Source: Chryseobacterium aurantiacum (GTDB taxonomy: Bacteria > Bacteroidota > Bacteroidia > Flavobacteriales > Weeksellaceae). Taken from it: a DNA stretch of 64,000 nucleotides. Shown here one piece after another: positions 1 through 9,266 of the stretch (position 1 is its first letter; every line of letters starts with the position of its first letter). The stretch lies in the NCBI RefSeq assembly GCF_003020585.1, contig NZ_PXUE01000001.1, positions 1,240,001-1,304,000 of the forward strand, written 5' to 3'. Made by a program: the position numbers and the translations under genes. Below the pieces are notes generated by a model, which did not search any database, was not told the DNA's origin, and worked only from the letters and a program-made list of their open reading frames with translations.

Positions 1-2357
1 TCAAAGCTTATGATCAAAACTTTAAATTGCTTTGCAGTGTCGTTATTGAAGAATTTAATTCTTGGCGGAACGTAGTCGCTGTCAAATAAATTGGGATTCC
101 AGTAGAGAGTTTGTCTGGTGTCATTTTCAATTTTAGCGGGAGAGTCATCATCCAGCATTTCAATAAGAAACTCGGAAGGTTTATCATATCCTTTGATAAT
201 CGCTGAGTTTGCTTTTGTTGCTTCTTTTCCAGTGTTTTTAGACTGCATATTGCCCTTCATTGTATAGATGGCTACTGCATCACCTAGTAATCCTGAATTT
301 TTGATCACTTTTACCATCGCAATATTACTTACAGGAATGCTGTTAATCAAGGTAGGATCGGTAATCATCTCATCCAGATACAGTTTTGCCGGCTTGTTGC
401 GAATATAGGGTACATTGATTCCTGAGCTATTTCTTTGAAGCGTTACACCGGCCACTCTTCCCTGCAGCCAGTCTAATATATTGTTTGCTCCCGCTGCACG
501 CTGGTCTTCATTCACGAAGTCAAACACAACATCATTGATGGAATTAAACATGCCGCTGGACAATTGTTTATTTAATTCTTCTTTTGGATCCTTCTTTTTC
601 CCTACTAATTTTACCTGTTCAATCTGGATCTCGGCACTCTCAATTTTTTTATTGTTTTTTTGAGTATTGATGGCCTTGGAAATAGCAGGAGGGAGGGTTT
701 TGTTTTCACTGCCTTTTACTAATGTGTATTTTGTAGACGGGAAATTGCCCTTAAACGGAGTAGGAGTAACCAATGGTTCTATCGTGACGAATAAATTGTC
801 CGTATTGGCTTCTTTATCATTTTCTGAACCTACGAATAATGAAACTTCCAAAGGGTCATCATTGTTAAGGTTATTTAAATACGCATATCCGTTTTGATCC
901 GTCATAAACTGATTAAGGACAGGCTGGTTTTTCCCCAGTTTCAACATTAGGCTTATGGGAGTGTTGATCAGCAGGGCATTATTTTTAATTGGTTTTATTT
1001 TATAAGAAAGAAATTGTTGAGAATTGGTTTTAATGGTAGGTACAGATCCGCTAAGAACGGAGGTCCAGTCGAATCTTTTCCAGTTTTCAGAAATAAGCAG
1101 AGCGTCCAGCGCTTCTGCATTGGCGTTTTTGGAAAAGTATTGTGCGGGGCTGTCTATGTTTGAAGTAAAATCTCCTGTTAACCACAGGCTGCTGAGTAAA
1201 TTTTCTTCGTCAGGCTTATTGCTTCCATCATCTTCACTTACCAACACCGTATAGTTTTTAAAATATGATTCCGGAGAAAGGTCAATACTATTGAAAGATC
1301 TTGGGGTTTGCTTTAGGCTCTGGCCAATAATTTCGGCTTTCTCAATCTTTAAATCATTAGGTTTTATAAAGCAAAGTCTTTTTGCTACCAGTTGGTCTTG
1401 ATCATCAAAGATGGCTAATTGCAAAATGGCATTAGCTCCATTACTTATTTTTGGAGGGATAAGACTTGATACTTCATTGGTAAGCTGCTTAATATTGGCT
1501 TTGTAGGCAAGATGATTATTGATGGTTCCAACAATTTTGTAGCCCTGAAGCTGTTGTTTCAGGTTAACTCCCTTTAGGGTATATTTCACCCCGTCTTTGG
1601 AGCTGTTGATGTCCAGATGGAGGCCGCTGTCTGCAACCTGTGGCAGATCTATTGTTTTTTCTTTTCCTGCATTGTCCTGGATAACAACCTGGTATTTTTT
1701 TCCTGAAGCCGGAGTTATGGTAAAGGCAGCAACGTTTTTATCAAAAGATTTAAAGGTGCTTACAGGCATTTTAGGATTCTGGGTATCTATCACTTTTCCG
1801 GTCCAGTTTTCCGGCAGAGAAGTATTGCTTGATAATCTTACGGCAAACTTGGTAGGGATACCGTTAATGAAATTTCCTCCTTCCGGAAAGGCTTTTGCAG
1901 ACCAATCTGAACTTTTGGAAATCACCAGTGACTCCGGTGAGCTGGGATTGTAAACAGGAAGAGCTTTAACGATCTGAAAATCCTCATTGAAATTGTTCAT
2001 GTAAGGCGTATAGGCTCTTACAAAGTAAACTTGTTCGGGAAGGTTTTCGTTCAGTTTAAAATCTCCACTTCCTTCTCCATTGGTAAGGAGTATTGTTTTC
2101 CAGTCTATTAATTTTTTATCAGAATTGTATAATTCAACAAATAGAGTAGTAGATAATGCGGAACGGTTATAGCCATCAAATACAAAGCTTTTAAACCAGA
2201 TTTTGTCCCCCGCTGCATATTGTGATTTGTCGGTAAGTAAGTATACTTTCTCCTGATCGTAATGGTCCTCAAGATTGGTAATTGCTTTCTCTAATTTAGT
2301 TTGTGCCAGTACAGGTTGTACCATAGAAAGAAGCAATACACAGAATATGTTTTTCAT
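1..2357 (-). CDS. Secreted MG2/TonB-plug-like protein (3' end outside window)
   Basis: Open on the minus strand from an ATG at 2357-2355 to the left edge with no stop, so about 785 codons are visible and the C-terminus is missing. The start gives a clean signal peptide (MKNIFCVLLLSMVQPVLAQ). Residues about 35-110 (VYLLTDKSQYAAGDKIWFK) look like the macroglobulin MG2-type domain that starts large Bacteroidota surface proteins. Near residues 625-650 there is a TonB-receptor plug-like stretch (LDWLQGRVAGV, then YLDEM), which in this family sits without a beta-barrel. Such proteins are usually annotated as carboxypeptidase-regulatory-like or TonB-plug proteins; their function is not established. 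It does not form an operon with the amidohydrolase, which is divergent. The domain reading is fairly secure; the role is unknown. Confidence 0.8.
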   Translation of the reverse strand, partial: MKNIFCVLLLSMVQPVLAQTKLEKAITNLEDHYDQEKVYLLTDKSQYAAGDKIWFKSFVFDGYNRSALSTTLFVELYNSDKKLIDWKTILLTNGEGSGDFKLNENLPEQVYFVRAYTPYMNNFNEDFQIVKALPVYNPSSPESLVISKSSDWSAKAFPEGGNFINGIPTKFAVRLSSNTSLPENWTGKVIDTQNPKMPVSTFKSFDKNVAAFTITPASGKKYQVVIQDNAGKEKTIDLPQVADSGLHLDINSSKDGVKYTLKGVNLKQQLQGYKIVGTINNHLAYKANIKQLTNEVSSLIPPKISNGANAILQLAIFDDQDQLVAKRLCFIKPNDLKIEKAEIIGQSLKQTPRSFNSIDLSPESYFKNYTVLVSEDDGSNKPDEENLLSSLWLTGDFTSNIDSPAQYFSKNANAEALDALLISENWKRFDWTSVLSGSVPTIKTNSQQFLSYKIKPIKNNALLINTPISLMLKLGKNQPVLNQFMTDQNGYAYLNNLNNDDPLEVSLFVGSENDKEANTDNLFVTIEPLVTPTPFKGNFPSTKYTLVKGSENKTLPPAISKAINTQKNNKKIESAEIQIEQVKLVGKKKDPKEELNKQLSSGMFNSINDVVFDFVNEDQRAAGANNILDWLQGRVAGVTLQRNSSGINVPYIRNKPAKLYLDEMITDPTLINSIPVSNIAMVKVIKNSGLLGDAVAIYTMKGNMQSKNTGKEATKANSAIIKGYDKPSEFLIEMLDDDSPAKIENDTRQTLYWNPNLFDSDYVPPRIKFFNNDTAKQFKVLIISF

Positions 2358-2851
2358 AGAAATCTTAGCGCATTTTAATTCTGTGCTAATGTAATGATTT
2401 AAAGACTTCGAAAATTGATATTTAACGTCTTATTTTAGAAAAAAATGAATGGGATTGATAAATTTTACGGATATGATTTCTGATTAAGGAGACATTCTTC
2501 TAGTAAAATGAGGTTCATTAAATGCCCTGAAGGAGAACTCAACGGAAAACATGCTGTAAATTAAAATATTAGATAGAAAGAATTAATCAATATCTGGTGA
2601 AAAAAAAGAAGTTGAATGAATATTTTTATTATTTTTATGAAATAAACTAATACATGAAAATAAATGAAAAATATTTTAACATAAATATTTATTAAAGTAT
2701 AATATACTAAAAATAACCCTATAAAATTTCAATACGATAATATTCCTTGCGTTGGCTAGGCCTATCTTTCTATGGGCATAAAAATCATCGATAATTGAAA
2801 GCAGATACGGCAGAATTAAACTTAAACATACCATCAAACCAAATTATTTTT
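2358..2851. other. Divergent intergenic region
   Basis: About 490 bases of very AT-rich DNA separate the two divergently transcribed genes. I see no open frame with a believable start, no strong hairpin and no repeat. A box resembling TAnnTTTG with one mismatch lies at 2763-2770 ahead of the amidohydrolase, but no -33 TTG falls at the usual 17-23 base spacing, so it is not listed as a promoter. Confidence 0.6.
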
Positions 2852-4777
2852 ATGGAAAAATTACACAAACACACACACGGTTGTACGCACTGTGCCTGCA
2901 ACAATCCTGTTTTAGAAATTCTTAAAGAAGAGCTTTTTAGTTCTGAAAATCTGGCAAAAATGAAAGCCGTTTTCGGAAAGAAGTCCAACCCAAAACCACA
3001 GGCGCTGATAATAAGCGGAGGAACCATCCGCCCTATGATTGGCGGGTCAACAAATACGGTGGAATCTATTGGGATGGCCAATGGGAAAGTTGTGATTACC
3101 GGTGATAAAAATACGGTAGCCAAGTATATGCTCAAACATCATCCGAAGCATCAAAAAAGAGAATTAACAGGAACTCAGACTCTACTCCCGGGACTTATTG
3201 AACCCCATGTTCATATGGTTCCTACGGCAATGATGTCTGACTGGCTGGATGTGAGTCCTTTTAACGGGCAGGATCTACTGCCTGTATATGATCTAACTTC
3301 TGTGGGGGCCATTATAAACAAAAACATTCCTAAAATCCCAGGCTATGTTATCTTGGGAAGAGGACTGGATCCGTCATTAATGCCTTTTATAGTAAAAGAA
3401 GATGGTTCAAAAGAGTTACAGACCATTGATAATACGGTGCTGGACAGTATCAATGCCAATGAGCCTATCATGCTGCTAAGCGCTTCTATGCATACCCTTT
3501 ATCTGAACACCAAGGCTTTACAGCATGTATATAAAAACAGCAGTGAAATAAAAAAGCAATATAAAACGGTAGATCAGTATATTCTGGAAACGAAGGGGCA
3601 GCTGCAGGAAAGTCCGGAAATGACCCCTGCATTGAAAGTGGTTATGATACAGATCATTGCGATGAGTGTACATATAAATAAATATCTCACCGAGCTATTT
3701 CAATTGGCAAATTCCAGAGGAGTTACCTTTATGTACGATGCCGGATTGAATAAAGGTTTTGAAAAACTTTTGACGCTGTATTCTGAAACTCATACAGAAT
3801 TGGTAAGAACGGGCGGGGCCTATATTTGCTCCAGCCAGGCAGATGCAGATAATCTGGGTGCTTATACAGAACCGGACGATTATAAACCTGTTTATTATGG
3901 ACATGTTAAAGTAGTTTCGGATGGTTCTAACCAAGGGCTGACCGGCTATCAGAGCGCTCCGTACTTGTGTGATCCTGCTGATAATACAGGGATATTTAAT
4001 TTCCCACAAGCGGGGATTCCTGCCCATACAATTCCACCGAGTTATAATGCACTAATCAATACCGTGGTAGCCGGCAAAGGCTGGCCGCTGATGGTTCATG
4101 CCAATGGAGATCAGGCAGTAACATTTGCCATCAATGCTTATCAAAGTGCTCTTGCTCAATATAAAGGCCCCGAACTGCGTAACCGAATTGAGCATTGCTC
4201 TCTTCTGACTCCGGATCAAATTACAAATATGCTTCAGATGGGAGTTTCTCCAAGCTTCCTTATCGGGCATGTGGGGTATTGGGGATATGCTTTTAAGAAA
4301 GTAATATTCGGTGAGAAAGCACAAATGCTTGATCTTTGTGGTTCCACGCTTGCTGTAGGGATGAGAATTACCCTTCACAGCGACAATGAGGTAAGCCCAT
4401 TGGGACCTTTGAGAATGATGGAACAATCAATTACCAGAATCATGGAAAAGAAAACAACAAGCATTGAAGTTTTAAATAGTACCGAATGTCTTACCCCTGA
4501 GCAGGCTTTGATTGCAGTTACCTATGATGCTGCATGGCAATGCTACGCAGATAAATGGGTAGGATCATTAAATGAAGGTTACTTTGCTGATTTTGTTATA
4601 TTGGAACAAGATCCTCTTTCGTTGAAGACCCAATCTGAACAATATATGAAAATGCGAAACATCCCGGTATTGGAAACCTGGGTGGGTGGTGTATGTGTAT
4701 ATCCGCAGGATCAAAAGAAGAATCAGAATGGAAAAGTGGGGTCTGAAAAAAATAAGGTCTTTTCAGAGAGCGTGTAA
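2852..4777 (+). CDS. YtcJ-like amidohydrolase (amidohydrolase 3 family)
   Basis: A metal-dependent hydrolase of the amidohydrolase superfamily, about 641 residues from the ATG at 2852. An in-frame TTG 57 bases upstream would add a poor N-terminus, so the ATG is preferred. Visible motifs are the first metal-binding HxH in GLIEPHVHM, a KVVSDGSNQG segment typical of YtcJ-type enzymes, HANGDQA, NRIEHCS and a late HSDNEVSP. No signal peptide is seen. The protein begins with a His/Cys cluster (KHTHGCTHCAC) that is not part of the usual fold and may bind metal. Substrate is unknown; relatives act on amides or formamides. A perfect rho-independent terminator follows, so it is probably monocistronic. 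Confidence 0.85.
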   Translation: MEKLHKHTHGCTHCACNNPVLEILKEELFSSENLAKMKAVFGKKSNPKPQALIISGGTIRPMIGGSTNTVESIGMANGKVVITGDKNTVAKYMLKHHPKHQKRELTGTQTLLPGLIEPHVHMVPTAMMSDWLDVSPFNGQDLLPVYDLTSVGAIINKNIPKIPGYVILGRGLDPSLMPFIVKEDGSKELQTIDNTVLDSINANEPIMLLSASMHTLYLNTKALQHVYKNSSEIKKQYKTVDQYILETKGQLQESPEMTPALKVVMIQIIAMSVHINKYLTELFQLANSRGVTFMYDAGLNKGFEKLLTLYSETHTELVRTGGAYICSSQADADNLGAYTEPDDYKPVYYGHVKVVSDGSNQGLTGYQSAPYLCDPADNTGIFNFPQAGIPAHTIPPSYNALINTVVAGKGWPLMVHANGDQAVTFAINAYQSALAQYKGPELRNRIEHCSLLTPDQITNMLQMGVSPSFLIGHVGYWGYAFKKVIFGEKAQMLDLCGSTLAVGMRITLHSDNEVSPLGPLRMMEQSITRIMEKKTTSIEVLNSTECLTPEQALIAVTYDAAWQCYADKWVGSLNEGYFADFVILEQDPLSLKTQSEQYMKMRNIPVLETWVGGVCVYPQDQKKNQNGKVGSEKNKVFSESV

Positions 4778-4816
4778 CGGATCCTAAATAGGATTGGCGC
4801 GTTTGTTAATCAATAG

Positions 4817-4856
4817 AAATCAGAATAGAAATTCATCTATTCTGATTTTATTTTTT
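4817..4856 (+). terminator. Rho-independent terminator after the amidohydrolase
   Basis: A perfect 13-bp stem (4817-4829 with 4836-4848), a 6-base loop and a T-rich tail to 4856. The tail lies on the plus strand only, so it ends transcription of the amidohydrolase and not of the converging PhzF gene. Confidence 0.85.
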
Positions 4857-4881
4857 ATGATATAAATAACTCAAAATAAGG

Positions 4882-5670
4882 CTATTCTATCCATAGGTGA
4901 CCAGTGGAATAGGTTCTGGCTTTACCAGCCACAATTACTCTTTCATTTTTGTTTTCACAATAGAGTTGGCCGCCTCTTTCTGATAGCTGGCGGGCAAAAA
5001 GCCTATCTTTTCCCAATCTAGATGACCAAAATGGAATGAGTGAGCAGTGTGCAGAACCGGTTACGGGATCTTCAAGGATTGATGATTGTGGCGTAAAGTA
5101 TCTTGAAACAAAATCACTGTCTGTACCTGCTGCAGTCACCACAACCCCTCCCGGATCCAGATTGATAAGATCAAAAAGAGATCTTTCGATTTTGATTTTT
5201 TTGATGTCTTCCTCAGACTCGTATACTAGAACATAGTCTCTGGATTTAAAAATTTCTTTCGGTTGAATAGTAAGAGATTGGGCAATATTATCAGGCAGAG
5301 TAGATGTTTCAGGCATTCTTGATGGGAAATCCATATAATAAAATCCGTCTTTTATATCAACGGTTAATTCGCCGCTTTTGGTTTCAAAAACAATTCTGCT
5401 TTTCTCGTAGTTTAAGAGGGAAGCTAAGCAATGCGCTGTGGCTAGGGTAGCATGCCCGCATAGGTCCATCTCTATTTCAGGGGTAAACCATCTCAGATGA
5501 ATGGAGCTTCCATTATCAATAAAGAATGCTGTTTCTGCTACAGCGTTTTCACGGGCTATTTTTAAGAGAGTTTCATCGGGTAACCAATTTTTTAACGGAA
5601 CAACACATGCAGGATTTCCATGGAAAATTTCTTCTGTAAATGCATCTATTTGATATAATTCTAACTTCAT
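4882..5670 (-). CDS. PhzF family isomerase/epimerase-like protein
   Basis: A 262-residue cytosolic protein of the PhzF/diaminopimelate-epimerase fold. Diagnostic stretches are FHGNPACVV near residue 18, ENAVAETAFF with the Glu that acts as acid/base in PhzF, DLCGHATLATAH, and EDPVTGSAHC near the C-terminal third. Length agrees with the family (260-300). In phenazine producers PhzF isomerises trans-2,3-dihydro-3-hydroxyanthranilate, but no other phenazine genes are here and most PhzF homologues have unknown substrates. It stands alone between the amidohydrolase and the outer-membrane protein gene. Confidence 0.9.
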   Translation of the reverse strand: MKLELYQIDAFTEEIFHGNPACVVPLKNWLPDETLLKIARENAVAETAFFIDNGSSIHLRWFTPEIEMDLCGHATLATAHCLASLLNYEKSRIVFETKSGELTVDIKDGFYYMDFPSRMPETSTLPDNIAQSLTIQPKEIFKSRDYVLVYESEEDIKKIKIERSLFDLINLDPGGVVVTAAGTDSDFVSRYFTPQSSILEDPVTGSAHCSLIPFWSSRLGKDRLFARQLSERGGQLYCENKNERVIVAGKARTYSTGHLWIE

Positions 5671-5694
5671 GATTGAGAAATTTTAAGTTGATAA

Positions 5695-5702
5695 CAAATA
5701 TA
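5695..5702 (-). promoter_or_regulatory. Candidate -7 box for the PhzF-family gene
   Basis: On the minus strand this reads TATATTTG, a perfect match to the Bacteroidota -7 consensus TAnnTTTG, about 25 bases upstream of the start codon. I could not find a TTG at the usual -33 spacing, so the call is tentative. Confidence 0.35.
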
Positions 5703-5884
5703 AATAAAAACCATTGGCAGCTTGGTAAAACTAAAAAGAAAAGAATAAAAAACGGAATGCAATAGGCAGAATTTTTATCTCATGAAAATAAATCCCAACT
5801 CTCGTCAGGATTTCATTCATTCTTTAGTCTTGTACTTTATTCATCGCAAACAATTACTTTGCTATGCTTTGGCTAGAGTTGATA

Positions 5885-6427
5885 TTAAAATCGATAACCA
5901 ACGCTCAATCCTAGCTTTATAACCTGATCGTGATCTGTTTTGTCTGCATTAAAAATAAGTCTTCCATAGGCTGTATTGGCTTCAAAAACAAATCCTTTCT
6001 TTGTAACCAGTTTGTAGCCCAGTCCCGCACCTAATGCAAGATCATAAACATCTTTATTTTCCGTGAAAGTCACATGGTCTGCTGCGTATATCTTTTTTCC
6101 ATCAATGGAAGTGAACATTCCAAATCCTTCAACAAAAAAGCCGGAAGCAAATTTCTTCCCAAAATAATATCTGTAATAGGGGGAGATGAAGTAATTCATA
6201 TCTTCTTCTCTTGTATTATCATAAACAATAAATGCAGAGATACCCAATGATGAATTTTTGTTTAAATACCGTTCGAAACCTGCTTCCACGGCACCGGATA
6301 AAGGCGAGATAAGATTCAGTTTAATTTCATTTTTTTTCTCAGACAGATCTCCTTTAGTTTCGTTTTTTTGAGCATTAACAGAATAAAAAGCAAATAAAAA
6401 GAGGATCAGTAAAAAGTTCTTTTTCAT
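5885..6427 (-). CDS. Outer-membrane beta-barrel family protein
   Basis: From the ATG at 6427 this encodes 180 residues with a signal peptide (MKKNFLLILFLFAFYSVNAQ); a longer reading to 6457 would use TTG and place ten non-signal residues in front. After the signal there is a run of alternating polar/hydrophobic strands, glycine-aromatic turns, and a C-terminus ending GLSVGYRF. That closing aromatic residue is typical of small outer-membrane barrels (porin_6/OmpW-like DUF3575 type). Substrate or role is unknown. The AraC regulator gene lies 89 bases upstream on the same strand, so the two might be co-transcribed. Confidence 0.75.
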   Translation of the reverse strand: MKKNFLLILFLFAFYSVNAQKNETKGDLSEKKNEIKLNLISPLSGAVEAGFERYLNKNSSLGISAFIVYDNTREEDMNYFISPYYRYYFGKKFASGFFVEGFGMFTSIDGKKIYAADHVTFTENKDVYDLALGAGLGYKLVTKKGFVFEANTAYGRLIFNADKTDHDQVIKLGLSVGYRF

Positions 6428-6516
6428 AAAAAAGTAATTTGAATTATTTAAAGGCAAAATTCAAATAATAAAAATTAGAACGGGTTTCAAAAGCTTAAAA
6501 ATGGACAAAATGGTAC

Positions 6517-7671
6517 TTATTTGAGGGTGTTTTTGTATTCATTTGGCGTTTGGCCGGTAACTTTTTTAAAGGCTTTATAAAAAGTGGTCTTCGAAGTAAA
6601 GCCGGATTCTAACCCCATTGTCAACAAAGTATAGTTTTCATATTCCGGATTTGAAATCATTTCTTTGACCGCCTCCACTCGATACTGATTGATATAATGA
6701 GCAAAGTTGTCTGCTGTTATCGTGTTTATAATTTGAGAAAGATATCCCGCACTTATGCCTAGCTTTTCAGCTACTTTTTCTCTGTTTAAGGTACTATCGG
6801 TATAAATGTGATCATCTTTGCAAAGAAGTTCCAGTTTTTGAAAATAAAGATTGTCAGCCGTTATAGATTCTTTGTATGCTTCTGCAGTGCTATTTTCTTG
6901 CGTTATACTGTTTTCTGCAACTTGCAGATTGGGGTGTATAATAGCCAAATCGTTGTTTAAAAATTGATAGACAGCCTCTTTGTTTTTGGCTAGCTTGTAT
7001 TTGTAAATGCCTATATAGGCTGTCCAGTGCATGATAAATGTTGCCGATAAAGCCAGCCCACTCATGGTAGATGAAATGTCTATCCCAAAAAAGAAGCCAA
7101 CCATATACGTAATTAGCCAGGTAGATAATAATAAATAGAGAGTAGTTAATAAGGTAATTACCCATTTTTTCTCTTGTGGGTCTTTTAAGTGCCTTATCAT
7201 GAAATAAGAGTAAAAAGGAGGAAACAGGATGATGATAAAAGCAAATAAAAGCTGAATCAGTCTAAGGATATTGATTATAAAAATGCCTGAACCTGTGATT
7301 TTATAAATTCCTAAAATATCATTAAGATGGTAAATAATAGTAAAAGTAGAAGAATAGACAAACGGAATGTAGTACAAATAGGTTCTTTGTCTGTTCTTTA
7401 CGGTATCATCAATTCGGTTTATGATAAACAGGAAGATGAAGACGGGTAGTAAAAATATCCACTCAATATAGTCCAGAAAACGAAGCAGAGGATAGGATGT
7501 AAATGCGCCTTCAATTTCAAAAACATAATTCAATAAAACCATTGAAAGAGCAAACAGCAGGTAGGCTAAATATTTATTTGAATTACTATTGAATAGGGAA
7601 GACTTTAAAATAACTAAGCCTAAGATGATTCCCTGGAAAATCGCAATATTTAAAAGTGTTGTATAGATCAA
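6517..7671 (-). CDS. AraC-family regulator with membrane N-terminus
   Basis: A 384-residue protein with about six to seven hydrophobic helices over residues 1-225 and a C-terminal AraC-type DNA-binding domain over about 280-384. The helix-turn-helix region includes REKVAEKLGISAGYLSQII and the closing signature FTSKTTFYKAFKKVTGQTPNEY. This architecture (integral-membrane sensor fused to an AraC domain) is common in Flavobacteriia. It lies just beyond the terminator of the NRPS/PKS operon, on the same strand but in a separate unit. PchR and YbtA, which control pyochelin and yersiniabactin, are AraC-type but soluble, so a link to the cluster is only a positional suggestion. Confidence 0.88.
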   Translation of the reverse strand: MIYTTLLNIAIFQGIILGLVILKSSLFNSNSNKYLAYLLFALSMVLLNYVFEIEGAFTSYPLLRFLDYIEWIFLLPVFIFLFIINRIDDTVKNRQRTYLYYIPFVYSSTFTIIYHLNDILGIYKITGSGIFIINILRLIQLLFAFIIILFPPFYSYFMIRHLKDPQEKKWVITLLTTLYLLLSTWLITYMVGFFFGIDISSTMSGLALSATFIMHWTAYIGIYKYKLAKNKEAVYQFLNNDLAIIHPNLQVAENSITQENSTAEAYKESITADNLYFQKLELLCKDDHIYTDSTLNREKVAEKLGISAGYLSQIINTITADNFAHYINQYRVEAVKEMISNPEYENYTLLTMGLESGFTSKTTFYKAFKKVTGQTPNEYKNTLK

Positions 7672-7753
7672 TTTTTTATAAAAGTTGTTGTAAAGATTTG
7701 CTTTGGTATACCCCGGGAATTATTGTTTAAATATAGTTCTTTCATCCGAAATA

Positions 7754-7794
7754 ATTAAAAAAACGGCGCCGTTTGTTTTAAAGTGGCGCCGTTT
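7754..7794 (-). terminator. Terminator of the NRPS/PKS operon
   Basis: Perfect 10-bp GC-rich arms (7761-7770 and 7785-7794, GGCGCCGTTT on the right) around a 14-base loop. On the minus strand the stem runs straight into a U-rich tail made by the A tract ending at 7763. It lies about 60 bases past the PPTase stop codon and before the AraC gene, so it closes the 35-kb minus-strand operon. Each arm contains a self-complementary GGCGCC core. Confidence 0.85.
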
Positions 7795-7855
7795 GCTTTG
7801 TGTGACCTGGGGAGAATGCTATTCAAGCCCCTTTTCATAGATATGGAAAACGATT

Positions 7856-8575
7856 TTAAGGTATTAATTCGGCTTTTGACATTCTCAAAAAGCTTTGTAC
7901 TTCCTCTGTGAATTCATTTAGCAAAAATAGCTGCATCTCTTTATAAAGATTTTTTGAAAGGGAGCACAATGAGAGTTGATGCCCTTGCTGCAATTCCATG
8001 GTTTCAAAATAAGCCTGAACAGGTTTTTCATTCTTATTCATTCTTATATTCTCATTGTTTATTGTAATTTCTAAAGTGTTTAATCCTTCAGATAAGCCTG
8101 TTCCTATCGCTTTTACATAGCTCTCTTTCAGGGTCCAGAGTTTGAAAAAAAATGGGTTCTGATCCATTTCATTAAGGGCTTGAAGTTTTTGATGCTCTTC
8201 TGTACATAATGCTAATGAAGTTAGATCTTCTTTTACCTCCGTTATTTTTTCAATATCAATGCCTATCGGATGGTTTGAAACCACACCTACAACCCAATCT
8301 CCGGAATGCGAAATATTAAAATGAAAATGAGGGTGGTTGGGAAGAAAAGGCTTACCGAACTCCTGATATTCATACTGTATTTCATCGTTTTTTAAGCCAT
8401 AGTGTTTGCATAGAATGGTACGGATGATCAAATCTCCCAATAATGATCTTGCAGCATCAATTGGTTTTCGGAATCTGTGGATTTTTGCTTTTTTATCAGG
8501 CGAAACATACCGGGTGAGCTCCTGAAATTCAGTTTCATTCAATGCTTTGTCAATATGTATACAATAGATATGCAT
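7856..8575 (-). CDS. Sfp-type 4'-phosphopantetheinyl transferase
   Basis: This 239-residue enzyme transfers 4'-phosphopantetheine from CoA to the conserved Ser of carrier domains. The family signatures are visible: GIDIEKI (Mg2+-binding Asp-x-Glu) near residue 118 and FKLWTLKESYVKAIGTGLSEG near 163, with the catalytic W-x-x-KES-x-x-K block. It is the last gene of the biosynthetic operon; its start lies one base from the stop of the HAD gene. The cluster has five or more carrier domains, all needing this activation, so a dedicated PPTase fits. The length is that of the Sfp rather than the AcpS group. Confidence 0.93.
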   Translation of the reverse strand: MHIYCIHIDKALNETEFQELTRYVSPDKKAKIHRFRKPIDAARSLLGDLIIRTILCKHYGLKNDEIQYEYQEFGKPFLPNHPHFHFNISHSGDWVVGVVSNHPIGIDIEKITEVKEDLTSLALCTEEHQKLQALNEMDQNPFFFKLWTLKESYVKAIGTGLSEGLNTLEITINNENIRMNKNEKPVQAYFETMELQQGHQLSLCSLSKNLYKEMQLFLLNEFTEEVQSFLRMSKAELIP

Positions 8576-8576
8576 G

Positions 8577-9254
8577 CTAGGACCATATTAAAAGATTCCA
8601 ATCATTTTTTTGAGCAAACGAAGCCAATTTCCTATCCGGGTTAATGGCTACAGGATATTTTACTGAATACAGCATGGGAATATCATCACTTGAATCTCCG
8701 AAAGAAGCACAGTTTTCCAGATTGAACTCATTACTATGAGCGTGCTCGTTGATGAGCTCTGCTTTGCGTTTTCCGGTAACAGCAATACCCTCGAGTTCTC
8801 CTGTGTAGATTCCGTCTTTTGTTTCCAGACGGGATGCCATTAATTCTGCACCTAATTCTTCGGCTAGTGGCTGTAAAAATAGATCTAAAGAACCTGAGAC
8901 TAAAACAATCCGGACTCCCTGTTCCCTCAATGCGCTGACAGTGTCAAGCGCATTCGGGAATAGTTTACTCTTATATTTTTCCTGATAACATTGGGTTTTC
9001 CATACATTCATTTTCTCTACAGAAATACCTTTGTACTGCCTATAGATGGAAGCTGTTGACCTTTCACGGCTGATCTTATCAAGGATCGTCCAATACATGA
9101 AACGAGCGGGAAGCATCATTTTCCAAAAATTATATCTGGAAGGAGGCATAACCTGCTTTTTAATGTATAACAAAGGTTCTACAATATTGCTTTTGGCTAA
9201 TGTGCCATCCACATCAAAATAGGCAGCATGCAAATTTTCAGGTAAGTTTTTCAT
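8577..9254 (-). CDS. HAD-IB family phosphatase
   Basis: A 225-residue haloacid-dehalogenase-superfamily hydrolase of the SerB-like IB group. Motif I is FDVDGTLAKS with catalytic Asp14 and Asp16, motif II is VLVSGS, a Lys (KRKAEL) supplies motif III, and motif IV is SFGDSSDDIPML. A helical cap lies between residues 20 and 100. It sits between the terminal NRPS and the PPTase with gaps of 12 and 1 bases, so it belongs to the operon. Its job is not known from sequence. It could remove a phosphate from a pathway intermediate or do housekeeping repair; no phosphorylated intermediate is expected from the assembly line as I read it. Confidence 0.85.
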   Translation of the reverse strand: MKNLPENLHAAYFDVDGTLAKSNIVEPLLYIKKQVMPPSRYNFWKMMLPARFMYWTILDKISRERSTASIYRQYKGISVEKMNVWKTQCYQEKYKSKLFPNALDTVSALREQGVRIVLVSGSLDLFLQPLAEELGAELMASRLETKDGIYTGELEGIAVTGKRKAELINEHAHSNEFNLENCASFGDSSDDIPMLYSVKYPVAINPDRKLASFAQKNDWNLLIWS

Positions 9255-9266
9255 TCTGTTATCGTT

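Noticed and set aside
1597..1953. Plus-strand open frame of 118 codons at the left end
   Set aside because: Antisense to the large MG2/plug-type gene, whose minus-strand frame is open throughout and carries a signal peptide and domains.
4882..5670. Phenazine pathway
   Set aside because: Only a PhzF-family protein is present; none of the other phz genes occur in the window.
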